Shown here: one piece after another, positions 27,684 to 36,980 of the stretch
How the letters are laid out: each line of letters starts with the position of its first letter
Position numbering within the stretch: the first letter of the stretch is position 1
Source: Trueperaceae bacterium
GTDB taxonomy: Bacteria; Deinococcota; Deinococci; Deinococcales; Trueperaceae
Assembly: GCA_020354625.1 (NCBI GenBank)
Contig: CP070651.1
Span: forward strand, 3,171,776 to 3,235,775
DNA: 64,000 nucleotides
Direction of reading: 5' to 3'
Notes under the pieces: model-generated
What the model was told of the DNA's origin: nothing
What the model saw: the letters and a program-made list of their open reading frames with translations, nothing else
The model's database searches: none
Program-made: the position numbers and the translations under genes

Positions 27684-27941
27684 GTGAACCGAGCGACGCT
27701 CTTCGACCTAGCCGTCAACCGCGCCCTTAGCTATCTCGAACGACTAGGCGCACTCGAGGAATCCTTCGACCGGGAGGGGTGGAGTGACCATCTACAGACC
27801 TGGCAACGCAACACGCGCTTCGCATACCGTATACCGCTCGAGACGCTTCTGGAAGCCCTATCTAGCTATCCCGGCAAAGATCACTACTGGCAAGGTGGAC
27901 CGCTCGGGCGGTGGTGCCGGGGTATGAACCCTCGGCCGTGA
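27684..27941 (+). CDS. Small protein of unknown function behind tyrA
   Basis: 85 residues from a GTG start 48 bp after tyrA. The sequence is soluble and amphipathic, with repeated helices (LFDLAVNRALSYLERLGALEESF, WSDHLQTWQRNTRFAYRIPLETLLEAL) and a Trp/Gly/Arg-rich tail (HYWQGGPLGRWCRGMNPRP). I recognise no family. Codon use resembles the neighbours and no overlapping gene competes for the space, so it is probably real and may belong to the tyrosine operon. Two short hairpins without T-runs (27943-27982) follow it. Confidence 0.5.
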   Translation: MNRATLFDLAVNRALSYLERLGALEESFDREGWSDHLQTWQRNTRFAYRIPLETLLEALSSYPGKDHYWQGGPLGRWCRGMNPRP

Positions 27942-28109
27942 ACGCGAGGGCTCAAAGCTCTCGAGTCCGGGCGTAGGCCCGAATCGACCGTACGAATCGT
28001 GTCAGGTTGCCGTGATAGTGGACGACCATAGGGCCATTGTGCAACGATAGTCGAACGCCGGCACCGAATCGCCGGTCGAATGCGACTGATGACGGTAGGG
28101 AGTTAACAT

Positions 28110-29090
28110 ATGAGGTCTCTGGTAGACCGCTATGGGCGAGTCGTGCGCGATCTGCGTATCAGCGTTACACCTCGTTGTAACTACAAATGTTTCTATTGCG
28201 ACCCCTTGGGGGAAGGTTTCAACGATCCGACCGGAACCGTGACCGTTCAGGAAGTCGCTTGGGTACTGGAGGCCGGCGCTGGGCTCGGCATGAACTCGGT
28301 GCGTTTCACCGGTGGGGAGCCGCTTCTTCGCAAGGAATTGCCCGAGATGATCGAACACGCCCGGCGAGTGGTGGGAATCGAAGACGTTGCCTTGACCACC
28401 AATGCCAGTCTCCTGAAAAGACGCCTGCCCGAACTTCTGGAAGCGGGCCTGAACCGAGTCAACATCTCCCTGGACGCGATCGATCCGGACGCCTTCAAAC
28501 GCGCGACCAAGGGGGGAACCATCCGGCAAGTATGGCAGGGCATCGAAGCCGTAGCCGAGGCCGGGCTGACGCCCGTGAAGCTCAATGCCGTCATCGTCCG
28601 CGGCATCAACGACGGTGAGATCATTGCACTGGCCAGGCTTACGAAACACCATCCCTTTCACTTCCGCTTCATCGAATATATGCATCTCAACAACGCTGAC
28701 CACAACACCTACAAAGAGCACTTCATGCCCGGCCGAGAGATCAGGGCGCTGATCGAAGAGAGTCTCGGGTCGCTCGAGCCCCTCGAAACGGATCCGGCCG
28801 CTCCGGCCCGGCTCTTCAAAATCCCCGGCTGGCAGGGAGCGATCGGGTTCATCAACCCCGTCTCGGAACCCTTTTGTGGCACATGCAGCCGCATGCGCCT
28901 CACCAGTGACGCCAAACTGAGACCCTGTCTCTTGACAGACCGGGAACTCGATCTAAGACCCGCCCTTCAAGCCGCCGATCCAGTCGCCGCGATCCAAGAA
29001 TCATTTCTCATCGCTGCACACAGGAAGGTTGCTTCTGGGGTTACCACACCGACCCAACGCCCCCGCACCATGGTCGCGATAGGTGGTTAA
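28110..29090 (+). CDS. moaA: GTP 3',8-cyclase
   Basis: 326 residues, normal length. A radical SAM enzyme that starts molybdenum cofactor synthesis by turning GTP into 3',8-cyclo-7,8-dihydro-GTP. The N-terminal cluster motif is CNYKCFYC (C-x3-C-x2-C), then FTGGEPLLRKE. The C-terminal second Fe-S site is CGTCSRMRLTSDAKLRPC (C-x2-C-x13-C), and the essential Gly-Gly tail (VAIGG) closes the protein. GGGAG stands 7-8 nt before the ATG. Other moa/moe genes are not in the window, but modAB lies 4 kb upstream. No Moco riboswitch consensus is recognisable in the preceding 168 bp. Confidence 0.95.
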   Translation: MRSLVDRYGRVVRDLRISVTPRCNYKCFYCDPLGEGFNDPTGTVTVQEVAWVLEAGAGLGMNSVRFTGGEPLLRKELPEMIEHARRVVGIEDVALTTNASLLKRRLPELLEAGLNRVNISLDAIDPDAFKRATKGGTIRQVWQGIEAVAEAGLTPVKLNAVIVRGINDGEIIALARLTKHHPFHFRFIEYMHLNNADHNTYKEHFMPGREIRALIEESLGSLEPLETDPAAPARLFKIPGWQGAIGFINPVSEPFCGTCSRMRLTSDAKLRPCLLTDRELDLRPALQAADPVAAIQESFLIAAHRKVASGVTTPTQRPRTMVAIGG

Positions 29091-29140
29091 CTTCCCAGCT
29101 ACGTTTTAGGCGAGAGGCCTGGTAACTGGAGTTCCTGCTT

Positions 29141-29243
29141 TAAAGCGGTTGCCAAAATTATGTAAGCAGGTATCATCCAAGAAACGGGCTACAGGACAGG
29201 TTTTCAACCACTGACTTTGTCTATGACCAGATGATACCTGCTT
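29141..29243. repeat. 103-bp element with terminal-type inverted repeats, copy 1
   Basis: Matches 33808-33910 over 103 bp with about 7 substitutions and no gaps. It contains AAGCAGGTATCATC (29164-29177) and its exact reverse complement GATGATACCTGCTT (29230-29243), enclosing 52 bp. There is no ORF inside, so it is a non-autonomous MITE-like element or a structured RNA or terminator. It lies between the convergent ends of moaA and the thiolase gene. A partial end (CCTGCTTTAAA) also stands immediately to its left. Confidence 0.75.
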
Positions 29244-29307
29244 TAAACCGGCTTTCAGGGCAGTTGTTGCGCTGACTGAACGCCTCTGCTTTTACTCGCT
29301 CTGCTCG

Positions 29308-29334
29308 GGTGGTCTTGGCGCTGCCAAGACCACC
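29308..29334 (-). terminator. Hairpin with a 12-bp perfect stem after the thiolase gene
   Basis: GGTGGTCTTGGC, loop GCT, then GCCAAGACCACC. It begins 10 bp after the thiolase stop on the minus strand and sits between convergent genes, so it can serve both. A T-run is lacking on either side, so intrinsic termination would be inefficient or use another mechanism. Confidence 0.55.
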
Positions 29335-29344
29335 GAAAGACGGT

Positions 29345-30517
29345 TTAAAGCAGCTGGAATAGCCCCGCCATCCCCTGACCACCACCTACACACATCGAGA
29401 TAAGGCCGAACTCCTTGCCGCCCCGCTTCATCTCGGCAAAGAGATCTGCGGCGATGCGGGCCCCGGTCGCACCGAGCGGGTGCCCGATGGCGATCGCCCC
29501 ACCGTTGACGTTGAGCTTCTCGTCCGGGATACCGAGCTGCTGTTGACAGTAAAAACACTGGCTGGCAAACGCCTCGTTGATCTCGACGAGATCGATATCG
29601 GCCAGTCTCATCCCCGTCTCGGCCAAGAGTCGCTCGATGGCCGGCACGGGGCCGATGCCCATGATCTCCGGAGGGACACCGACCGCCACCGCGTGCACCA
29701 ACTTCACGAGCGGCGTCACCCCCAGCGTTTCCGCCTCTTCCCTACACATCACCACCGTCATGGCTGCGCCGTCATTCAGTGGGCTCGAGTTTCCAGCTGT
29801 GACGGTGGCCGCACCGTCGCTTGCAAACACCGTCTTGAGCGCCGCCAACTTCTCTAGATCGGTATCTTCCCGGGGCCCCTCATCGCGCAAAAGCGTCACG
29901 TCACCCCACTCGCCCTGGTCGTCTTTCACACGCGTCCGAACCGGCACGAGCTGCTCGGCGAACTTCCCACCCCGATACGCAGCCAGCGCCTTCTGATGAG
30001 ACTTGAGGGCAAAAGTATCCTGTTCTCGCCGGCTAATGCCGAACATCCTCGCTACCGCCTCTGCGGTCTGCCCCATGGTGTGATACGCTTCTGGGTGATC
30101 CCGGTAGAGCGCACGGTTGATGCTCATGGTGTGCCCTCCCATCGGTACGCGACTGGTGCAATCGCTCCCCCCTGCCAACACCACCCGGCTCATACCGAAC
30201 GAAACCGCATGCACACCCTGTACGATCGTTTGCAAGCTACTGGCGCAAAAACGGTTGATGGTGGCAGCAGCGACTCGGGTCGGTAACCCGGCGATCTGTG
30301 TCGCAATTCGAGCCAGGTTGTAGCCCGCCTCCCCTTCGGGATGAGCGTTCCCGATCAACACATCGTCGATCCGCCCCAAATCGAGATCAGGAATCTTGGC
30401 CAGCGCTTCACGGATCACCAACGCCGCCAGATCGTCCGGTCGGGTATCTTTGAGCCTTCCTTTGTGGGCGCGGCCTACCGGCGTGCGAACGGCGGCGACG
30501 ATAACGGCTTCGTTCAT
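29345..30517 (-). CDS. Acetyl-CoA acetyltransferase (thiolase)
   Basis: 390 residues. The nucleophilic Cys lies in NRFCASSLQTI (about residue 90), the active His in NVNGGAIAIGHPLGATGAR, and the second acid/base Cys in ISMCVGGGQGMAG. It either cleaves 3-ketoacyl-CoA in fatty acid oxidation or condenses acetyl-CoA; the FadA/AtoB choice cannot be made from sequence alone. The ATG at 30517 has AAGGAG upstream; the frame is open for 22 codons more. Monocistronic, with no other beta-oxidation gene adjacent. A strong hairpin lies just downstream. The 181-bp gap to minC shows no gene. Confidence 0.92.
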   Translation of the reverse strand: MNEAVIVAAVRTPVGRAHKGRLKDTRPDDLAALVIREALAKIPDLDLGRIDDVLIGNAHPEGEAGYNLARIATQIAGLPTRVAAATINRFCASSLQTIVQGVHAVSFGMSRVVLAGGSDCTSRVPMGGHTMSINRALYRDHPEAYHTMGQTAEAVARMFGISRREQDTFALKSHQKALAAYRGGKFAEQLVPVRTRVKDDQGEWGDVTLLRDEGPREDTDLEKLAALKTVFASDGAATVTAGNSSPLNDGAAMTVVMCREEAETLGVTPLVKLVHAVAVGVPPEIMGIGPVPAIERLLAETGMRLADIDLVEINEAFASQCFYCQQQLGIPDEKLNVNGGAIAIGHPLGATGARIAADLFAEMKRGGKEFGLISMCVGGGQGMAGLFQLL

Positions 30518-30698
30518 TGGCTTCTCCTTCAAACGAACTCGGGGGTACGTTGAACGGCTTCTCGGCCCATCATGAGATGACACGGGAGGAACGCTGGGTC
30601 TTGGGAATATGTTCGCCGAGATCGCCTGACGGGTATACCATCACTCTCACCCTAGCCCCTCGCCACCTCGCAGATCCGCGCAAGGCATCTAGACGGTC

Positions 30699-31253
30699 CT
30701 ACCAGGGACGCAAAACGATCTGTCCATCTTGGAGGTGAGCGACTTCGGGTCCACCGCTAGTCTTATCGATCCCTGAGGCTTGTGCCAGCGCGTCACCGAT
30801 GCGCAGCTGAGGCGAGAGGATCTGCCGCGCCCAAATCACGGCGTTCTCATTCCCGTTTGCACCGGCATGGGCTACCCCACGCAAGATACCGACCACGATG
30901 ACATCGTCATTGGCGATGATCTCTGCACCGGCGTTGACATCGCCCAGGACCACTACGGAACCGCTCGATTCCACGCGTCCGCCACTCCGGATCGTCTTCG
31001 CCACAATCACCGTCTCACCGCGTGCCTGCGAAAGGATTGGGGGCGGACGCACCTCCAAAACCGTCCCCCCCACAGAGGCCACCTTCTGCACGATCAGATC
31101 GATCACCGGCCAGGAAACAGCGTCGCCGATTTCGATCACGATGTTGTTCTCGAGCAGATGTTGATGATCGTTCAAGGTATCGGGCAAGTTCTCCAGCGTA
31201 TCGCCTGAATCCAAGCTCAGCAAGATACCACCACGTGTACCGCGCGCTCTCAT
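30699..31253 (-). CDS. minC: Septum site-determining protein MinC
   Basis: 184 residues. The last 100 form the MinC beta-helix: RSGGRVESSGSVVVLGDVNAGAEIIANDDVIVVGILRGVAHAGANGNENAVIWA, shown here in pieces by the conserved RSG, LGDVNAGAE, LRG and AHAG motifs. The N-terminal FtsZ-inhibiting part is shorter than in E. coli (231 residues). It inhibits Z-ring formation near the poles with MinD. It starts within the stop of mrdA (4-bp overlap), so it is the last gene of mreD-mrdA-minC. MinD and MinE are not next to it. Confidence 0.9.
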   Translation of the reverse strand: MRARGTRGGILLSLDSGDTLENLPDTLNDHQHLLENNIVIEIGDAVSWPVIDLIVQKVASVGGTVLEVRPPPILSQARGETVIVAKTIRSGGRVESSGSVVVLGDVNAGAEIIANDDVIVVGILRGVAHAGANGNENAVIWARQILSPQLRIGDALAQASGIDKTSGGPEVAHLQDGQIVLRPW

Positions 31254-33031
31254 CGATCGACCCCCCAGTAACCCGCCATAAAGTCTCGGGCGATCGGCAC
31301 GGAAACGCGCGAGCTCGAGCCACCATACTCAACAAACACAACTACCGCCAACTCGGGACTCTCAATGGGGCCATAACCCATGAACCAGGAGTGGGTATAG
31401 GGTTCACCGCGCGGCGTCTGAGAGGTGCCGGTCTTGCCCGCCACCTCTATAGGAAAGACGCCGGGACCCATGATGTAGCGTGATGGAAATTCGGTAAACA
31501 TCAGTCGCATACCATCTTTCAACGTGCTCCAGTGACGCCCGGGGATCTGGTGACTCTCCGGATCGATCTTCACACCCCCCGTCGCCGCGACCAGATGAGG
31601 CTGCACTCGCAACCCATCGAGCGCCAAGGTTGCAATCATTTGCGCTACTTGGATCGGGGTCGCAAGCACATCTCCCTGGCCGATCACGGTGTTGAGCGTG
31701 AAGCCGGGCAGCCAGCCGTGCTGGTACTGAGGTTGCGCCTCCACCCAGCTCTTATCGGGAATCCGCCCCGTTTTCTCCTCGCCCACGCCGATCCCGACCG
31801 GTTCATCGTACCCGAATTCGCGCGCGCGCCTCACGAGATCTTCGATGAAAGGACCCCAACCCTTGGTGGCGTTCGGGGTGTTCGACACCGCGTGCCAAAA
31901 ATAGGTGTTGCAGCTATCGGCAATCGCCTCTTTGACCGTATAGGACCCCTTGTGTCCAGGATGCCAATTCCTCCAGGTGATGCCACCCAACGAAAAGCTC
32001 GCAGAGCAAGGCAAAAGGCTATCACTTTTCACGTAGCCTCTTTCAAGGAGAACCGAGCTCGTTACCAATTTGAAAGTCGAGGCCGGAGGATAGGCTTCGA
32101 CAGCACGGTTGCTGAGAGGGAAATTCAAGGTATCGTTGAGCAGCGGATTCACTTTTTCGGCATCGATTGGACGCTTGGTAAACAGGTTCTGATCGAACGT
32201 AGGCAGGCTCGCCATAGCCAAGATCTCACCACTTCGCGGGTCCAAGGCGATCAACGCTCCCCTGATGACCTCTTCGAATTCTACATCGTAACGGGCCCTG
32301 TCTTCGTTGACGTAGGAAAGCGCATTTTGCAAGGTATCCTCGGCGAGACGCTGCAACCTGGGATCGAGCGTCAACACCACATCCTTACCCGGCTGGGCCG
32401 GCAAGAGTTCTTGCGACCGCAATACCACACGGCGGTTATCGAGTTCGACGAGCTTCATGCCCGGTGAACCGAAAAGCTCCCGCTCCTGGCTCGCCTCGAT
32501 GCCCATGATGCCGATCAGATCGTCATTGCCGTATCCTGGGAAACGCTCGGAATCGGCCGCGCTGGTATAGCCGACGACCTGGGCCGCGAGGTTGGTCGGG
32601 TAGGTCCGCTCTACACGTTCGCGTAGATACAGGTTCGGCTGTCCAGCGGCAAGCTCTTCGACCGCCGGGATGAACCGGTCAGGGATATTCCAAGCCAGAA
32701 CCGCTCCGTTGCGACGCTCATCCGGCTTGCTCCGATCGGGGCCGCGCGGCTCTCCTGCAAGGTTCAGCAGGTATGCCAAACGCTCCCAATTCTCGATCGC
32801 CCCACCCCAATACATGAGATCGTAAGCCACCCGGTTATCTGCCAACACCGTCCCGTCCCGCGCCAGAATTCGACCTCGCAGGGGCGAAATACGCCGCTCC
32901 TCCAAAAAGTTCTGTTCGCTTAGGACGGTAAACTCCTCAGCCATCGCCAACTGCAAATACATGAGGCGCCCCGTAAAGAGCACGAGGCTGGTCAGAAGAG
33001 CAGCGAGCAAAAAGCGGAGACGCGTTGTCAC
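31250..33031 (-). CDS. mrdA: Penicillin-binding protein 2 (elongation-specific transpeptidase)
   Basis: 593 residues. An N-terminal transmembrane helix (residues 6-28), a pedestal region with LRGRILARDGTVLADN, and the transpeptidase domain with the active-site triad of motifs PPASTFK (S-x-x-K), ADSCNTY (S-x-N) and AGKTGTSQ (K-T-G). It crosslinks peptidoglycan during elongation together with RodA and the Mre proteins. It overlaps mreD upstream and minC downstream by 4 bp each, which implies a translationally coupled operon. RodA is not present nearby. Confidence 0.95.
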   Translation of the reverse strand: MTTRLRFLLAALLTSLVLFTGRLMYLQLAMAEEFTVLSEQNFLEERRISPLRGRILARDGTVLADNRVAYDLMYWGGAIENWERLAYLLNLAGEPRGPDRSKPDERRNGAVLAWNIPDRFIPAVEELAAGQPNLYLRERVERTYPTNLAAQVVGYTSAADSERFPGYGNDDLIGIMGIEASQERELFGSPGMKLVELDNRRVVLRSQELLPAQPGKDVVLTLDPRLQRLAEDTLQNALSYVNEDRARYDVEFEEVIRGALIALDPRSGEILAMASLPTFDQNLFTKRPIDAEKVNPLLNDTLNFPLSNRAVEAYPPASTFKLVTSSVLLERGYVKSDSLLPCSASFSLGGITWRNWHPGHKGSYTVKEAIADSCNTYFWHAVSNTPNATKGWGPFIEDLVRRAREFGYDEPVGIGVGEEKTGRIPDKSWVEAQPQYQHGWLPGFTLNTVIGQGDVLATPIQVAQMIATLALDGLRVQPHLVAATGGVKIDPESHQIPGRHWSTLKDGMRLMFTEFPSRYIMGPGVFPIEVAGKTGTSQTPRGEPYTHSWFMGYGPIESPELAVVVFVEYGGSSSRVSVPIARDFMAGYWGVDR

Positions 33032-33519
33032 AACAACTCCTTTCGCATGACCGAGCGACGCTTGACGAAGCGCTCAGCGACCGATAAGAGCCAGACACCG
33101 ACCAGCACGGTAAAGACCGTTTCGAGCGCGGCCACCGGTAGGCTCCTTAGCAAGGCCTCCGGCGTTGTGCTGAGCCAGAGCAACAGACCACCTACCGCAA
33201 GCCACTTGCCTACCTCTGCAGCCAAAATCACCACCGAGCGCTCGAACACCCCCTGTTGCGAGAGCTGCGCTCGCACCAGGGCCGCCAGGAGCGCCCCGCC
33301 GGCCAAGCCGAAGGCGTGAAGCCCCAACTCACCGTGTCCCACCAAGTCCTGAAACAGACCTACCCCATAAGCGACCGCCACAAGCTGCCAAGGGCTCAGG
33401 CGCCGAAGCAAGGTCAGCACCCCGATCAAAAACAGATCGGGCGCAGGCCAGGGACCGAGTACTGCCGACAAAAAACCCTGTGCGACGAGCAGCACAAGGT
33501 AGAAGAGCAGCAGCCTCAT
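33028..33519 (-). CDS. mreD: Rod shape-determining protein MreD
   Basis: 163 residues, mostly hydrophobic with about five transmembrane helices (LLLFYLVLLVAQGFLSAVLG, APDLFLIGVLTLLRRL, LVAVAYGVGLFQDLVGHGELGLHAFG...). The PDLFLIGVLTLL and GLFQDL motifs and its place directly before mrdA identify MreD, which links MreBC to the cell-wall elongation complex. mreB and mreC, normally upstream, are absent: 410 bp without genes separate it from ftsK. A TAGTAT box 8 nt before its ATG suggests it is the first gene of its transcript. Confidence 0.85.
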   Translation of the reverse strand: MRLLLFYLVLLVAQGFLSAVLGPWPAPDLFLIGVLTLLRRLSPWQLVAVAYGVGLFQDLVGHGELGLHAFGLAGGALLAALVRAQLSQQGVFERSVVILAAEVGKWLAVGGLLLWLSTTPEALLRSLPVAALETVFTVLVGVWLLSVAERFVKRRSVMRKELL

Positions 33520-33807
33520 AGTTCCCTATACTACATGCCTCAACCTGTACAAGATGAGGACAAAACAGACAACAGATGGACCGTGTGCTCTCTGTACCAG
33601 CGACAACGAGGGCGCGAGCGAAGCGGCTGCCAACATCAGATCGTGATCCATACCGTTACCGCCATCCCAACCCTCGACTTGAGCTACCGGGTCTCAAAAT
33701 TGATGGGGACGAAAAGGGTTCTCGCCTATGTTGTTATGCTGTTCTGGCGAGAAAGACGACCCCGTCCTACCCACTCGTTCGAAGTTGGCCCACGCATTGC
33801 TCATTAC
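33520..33807. other. Non-coding gap upstream of mreD
   Basis: 288 bp without a convincing gene on either strand. The minus-strand TAGTAT at 33528-33533 ends 8 nt before the mreD start and is probably its -10. Near the right end, ACGCATTGCTCATTACT (33793-33809) resembles part of the dispersed ACTCATTACC-type repeats at 39.06 kb. I found no trace of an mreC reading frame. Confidence 0.5.
33528..33533 (-). promoter_or_regulatory. -10 element of the mreD-mrdA-minC operon
   Basis: Minus-strand TAGTAT, 8 nt before the mreD ATG. AGGGA in the gap could be a weak ribosome-binding site, so the transcript is leaderless or has a very short leader. Confidence 0.4.
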
Positions 33808-33910
33808 TAAAGCGGTTGCCATAATTACGTAAGCAGGTATCATCCAAGAAACGGAATACAGGACAGTATTTCACCCACTGACTTTGTCTATGACCAGATG
33901 ATACCTGCTT
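33808..33910. repeat. 103-bp element with terminal-type inverted repeats, copy 2
   Basis: Second copy of the element at 29141-29243, same orientation and length. The 14-bp inverted repeats are perfect and lie at 33831-33844 and 33897-33910; substitutions fall outside them. It lies between the ftsK stop (33930) and the mreD promoter. No open frame inside. Confidence 0.75.
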
Positions 33911-33929
33911 TACTCCCTGATCACCGTTC

Positions 33930-36900
33930 TTATTTCCCAAAGATCTCCGGCAGCTCTTCGGTGGCCACCAGCACCTCGCGGGGTTTGCTACCGAGGTGTG
34001 GCCCCACAACTCCGAGCGCTTCGAGGGAGTCCATGAGCTTGCCGGCTCGAGCGTGGCCGACGCTGAGGCGTCGCTGCAACCTCGATACGCTGGCGTGCCC
34101 TTCAGCGATGACAAGCTCAGCAGCAGACCTCAGCTTATCGTCGTTCCAATCGATGAGACCTTCTCCCTCTGCCTCGGACACCACCGGAGGGTCGAAGTCG
34201 TCGCCATACGCCTCGACAAACTCATCGTCGAAGTACTGCCTGCGCAAGAACCCGCTCAAGTTGGCGATCTCCGACTCACTGATAAAGGGCCCTTGCAACC
34301 GCGCTGCTTTGACCATACCCGGCTGGTAAAAGAGCATGTCCCCCAACCCCACCAGGCGCTCGGCACCCATGGAGTCGAGGATGGTTCGCGAGTCGTGACC
34401 GCTGCTAACGGCAAAGGCGATGCGCGCCGGCACATTCACCTTGATCAGGCTGGTCAAGATATCGACGCTGGGGCGCTGCGTCGCCAGCACCAGATGCATC
34501 CCCGTCGCTCGCGCCATCTGGGCAAGACGCATGATGGCACTTTCGACTTCCTTGGGGCTGGTGATCATGAGATCGGCCAACTCGTCGATGATGACGATGA
34601 TAAAAGGCATCTGTGGCAAGTCGAGATTGCGAGCCTTCTCGTTGTACTGGTCGAGATTCTTGGCACCGATCTTGCTCATCATCTTGTAACGCCGCTCCAT
34701 ATGAGCCACCGCGCCGAGGAGCACACCGGCACTATCGCTCGGGTTGGTCACTACTGGGCGCAAGAGGTGTGGGATACCGTCGTAGGGGGTCAGCTCCACC
34801 ATCTTGGGGTCGATCATGAGAAAACGCAACTCCGTCGGCAGAAACTTGTAGAGCAGGCTGCCGATCAGGGTGTTGACCGCGACCGACTTTCCAGAACCGG
34901 TCGAACCTGCGATGAGCAGATGGGGCATCCTGGCCAGATCCTTGATGACCATCTCACCGTCGATCGATTTGCCGAGAATCAGGGGCAGCCTCGCCTTGCT
35001 GCGCCGGAAGCCCACCGACTCCGCTGCCTCGCGAAACTTGATGAGGTCGCGCCTGGCGTTGGGGACTTCGAGGCCGATAACGCTCTTACCTGGGATGGGC
35101 GCCTCGATTCGAACGCTGCCAACCGCCATCGCCAAGGCCAAATCGTCACTCAGATTGGCAAAACGGCTGATCTTCTCTCCTGGGGCGGGTTCGACCTCAA
35201 AGCGGGTGACTGTAGGACCCCGCACCGAAGCGACGACCCGACCCTGGAGACTAAAGTTCGAGAGCGTTTCGTCGATCTTGCGCACGCGCTCCTGTACCTC
35301 TTTGGCCAGCTGGGCCGGGTCTTCATTCTGCTGCTCCGACGGATCGAGGTGTTCGAAACTAGGGAGCTGGATCGGGATACCTCCAAACTCGACCACTTCC
35401 GGCGCCCGACCCTCCTCGAGCGACTCATCCTCGTCAGCGGCTTCCACCAGACCTGGTTCAGAAACAACCCATCCGCCTGCGGCGTCAATGGCATCGAGCC
35501 CCTCGAACCGAACCTCTCCCTCTAGCGGCATCTCGAAAAAGTCTGCGTCGATCCCACCCCCGTCGGCAGCAGCGTAGCGCTCGAACGGGTCGTGTCCACC
35601 GACCGCAACACCCGGTGGCGAGATCTCCTGGCCGCCCACAGCTGCGATGCCCCCCGACACAACCGCATCTCGCTTCCGGAGATCGATCTCGACCGCGTCG
35701 AGCTCCCGCTGCCATTCCTCGAAGACCATGAGCTGCTTCCGACCCTCACTACGGAGTTCCCGGATCAAACGTTCCTCAAACGTCTCGAGCGGCTCGGCTT
35801 GAGGAAACTCACCACAAAGCCGCAGAAACCGGCCGCTGAGCTCACGCCAGACCTCGAGCAGATCGGCATCGGCTTCGAGCCCGGTCGCGTCAGCCGAGAT
35901 CTGCTGGTACTCGAGCAAGCGCTCAGCGTGACGAGAGGAGGCTTTGGCCAATTCACGCGGCCGTAATTCGGGCAGAGCGACAACCGTCACGTCGCGTTCA
36001 TGCAACAGGCGTTGGTGCCGCGTGACCAGCCCGGTGAGATCGAGCGCAAGCGTGTTGCGTAATCCGTCTAATTGGCGTCCAAGACGACTGGTCTCGCCGA
36101 TGGGGTCTTCGAGCTGTACCCTGAGCCCTTGGGACCACTCGAAGAAGTTCGCCACCCCCTCCGCCTGAAAGTGGGTCTGTAGGTCGATAGCACGATCCCG
36201 GGCGAAATCGACCACCGCACTCTGCCAAGCCGAGAGATTGGCTTGTGCGTCCTCGAACTCCCCCCTATCCGGATTCCGCAAGCTCTCATGCGAAGCCTTG
36301 AGGGCTTTGCGCCACTTGCCGAGTTCAGCGCTGCCAGGATAGAGAGTCATCAAAGCCAATAGATCCCGGTCTAGCTCTGCCAACGCCCCCTTGACGAGTG
36401 CAACGTCAGCGTAGAAGGAGGCCCGGTCTTTCATGCGCCGACGGAGCGACCAACCGGCCTTGAGAGCATCCTTGGCCAGTTCGATCGACAAGATGGCAGC
36501 AGACCGGAAGATACGCGTAGGACGCCAAGCCATGATCAGTTCAAAACCGAGCGTGGCAAAGAAGAGAAAGGGGAAGAAGGCGAGCCACCCCCCACCGCTG
36601 AGCGCGCGGCGAAGCGCTGCTCCCCAAACACCGCTGTAACGCGTCGCACCGAGCATCAACAGTCCCCAGAGACCGAAGACCAACACGAGGTAACCCACCA
36701 ACATTCGCGGCCACGTCCGGGGATTGCGCCTGAGCAGAAACAAGCCACCCAGCACCAGGGCGGGCCAAGGGAGTCCATACGCCCCCCAACCGATCCGAGA
36801 CAAGACTGCGTCTCGGAGGCGTTGACCCAGCTCTCCCGTCGGCACCACGGGGACCAAAAAGCCCAACACGAACACCCCGAGCGCCAACAGGATCAGACCG

Positions 36901-36968
36901 ATGGCCTCGAGATCCAACTGGTTGCTTCGCCTTCCAGATTTCTTTCCAGCCTTACCCTTGCTCGCCAC
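33930..36968 (-). CDS. ftsK: DNA translocase FtsK
   Basis: 1012 residues. Four transmembrane helices lie in residues 20-165. A long helical, charged region follows (about 170-440) where most FtsK proteins have a Pro/Gln-rich linker. The motor starts near 590: [27 protein letters not shown], Walker [13 protein letters not shown] (about 690), Walker [13 protein letters not shown]. The C-terminal winged-helix gamma domain ([29 protein letters not shown]) reads KOPS-type sites. It pumps chromosomal DNA through the division septum. The start is GTG with TACACT ending 6 nt upstream, so probably leaderless. Confidence 0.95.
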   Translation of the reverse strand: MASKGKAGKKSGRRSNQLDLEAIGLILLALGVFVLGFLVPVVPTGELGQRLRDAVLSRIGWGAYGLPWPALVLGGLFLLRRNPRTWPRMLVGYLVLVFGLWGLLMLGATRYSGVWGAALRRALSGGGWLAFFPFLFFATLGFELIMAWRPTRIFRSAAILSIELAKDALKAGWSLRRRMKDRASFYADVALVKGALAELDRDLLALMTLYPGSAELGKWRKALKASHESLRNPDRGEFEDAQANLSAWQSAVVDFARDRAIDLQTHFQAEGVANFFEWSQGLRVQLEDPIGETSRLGRQLDGLRNTLALDLTGLVTRHQRLLHERDVTVVALPELRPRELAKASSRHAERLLEYQQISADATGLEADADLLEVWRELSGRFLRLCGEFPQAEPLETFEERLIRELRSEGRKQLMVFEEWQRELDAVEIDLRKRDAVVSGGIAAVGGQEISPPGVAVGGHDPFERYAAADGGGIDADFFEMPLEGEVRFEGLDAIDAAGGWVVSEPGLVEAADEDESLEEGRAPEVVEFGGIPIQLPSFEHLDPSEQQNEDPAQLAKEVQERVRKIDETLSNFSLQGRVVASVRGPTVTRFEVEPAPGEKISRFANLSDDLALAMAVGSVRIEAPIPGKSVIGLEVPNARRDLIKFREAAESVGFRRSKARLPLILGKSIDGEMVIKDLARMPHLLIAGSTGSGKSVAVNTLIGSLLYKFLPTELRFLMIDPKMVELTPYDGIPHLLRPVVTNPSDSAGVLLGAVAHMERRYKMMSKIGAKNLDQYNEKARNLDLPQMPFIIVIIDELADLMITSPKEVESAIMRLAQMARATGMHLVLATQRPSVDILTSLIKVNVPARIAFAVSSGHDSRTILDSMGAERLVGLGDMLFYQPGMVKAARLQGPFISESEIANLSGFLRRQYFDDEFVEAYGDDFDPPVVSEAEGEGLIDWNDDKLRSAAELVIAEGHASVSRLQRRLSVGHARAGKLMDSLEALGVVGPHLGSKPREVLVATEELPEIFGK

Positions 36969-36974
36969 GGAGTC

Positions 36975-36980
36975 AGTGTA
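36975..36980 (-). promoter_or_regulatory. Leaderless -10 element of ftsK
   Basis: Minus-strand TACACT ends 6 nt before the GTG start at 36968. No ribosome-binding site. Confidence 0.5.

Noticed and set aside
27942-28109. Molybdenum cofactor riboswitch before moaA
   Set aside because: 168 bp with direct CGCCGG repeats, but no recognisable match to the Moco motif.
33540-33800. Degraded mreC gene before mreD
   Set aside because: No frame on the minus strand gives MreC-like sequence; only short, stop-interrupted pieces are seen.
34000-35525. 509-codon plus-strand ORF opposite ftsK
   Set aside because: Lies wholly inside ftsK on the other strand; high GC leaves few stops. Its composition (His/Arg/Gly/Asp-rich) is not protein-like, and no start signals are seen.
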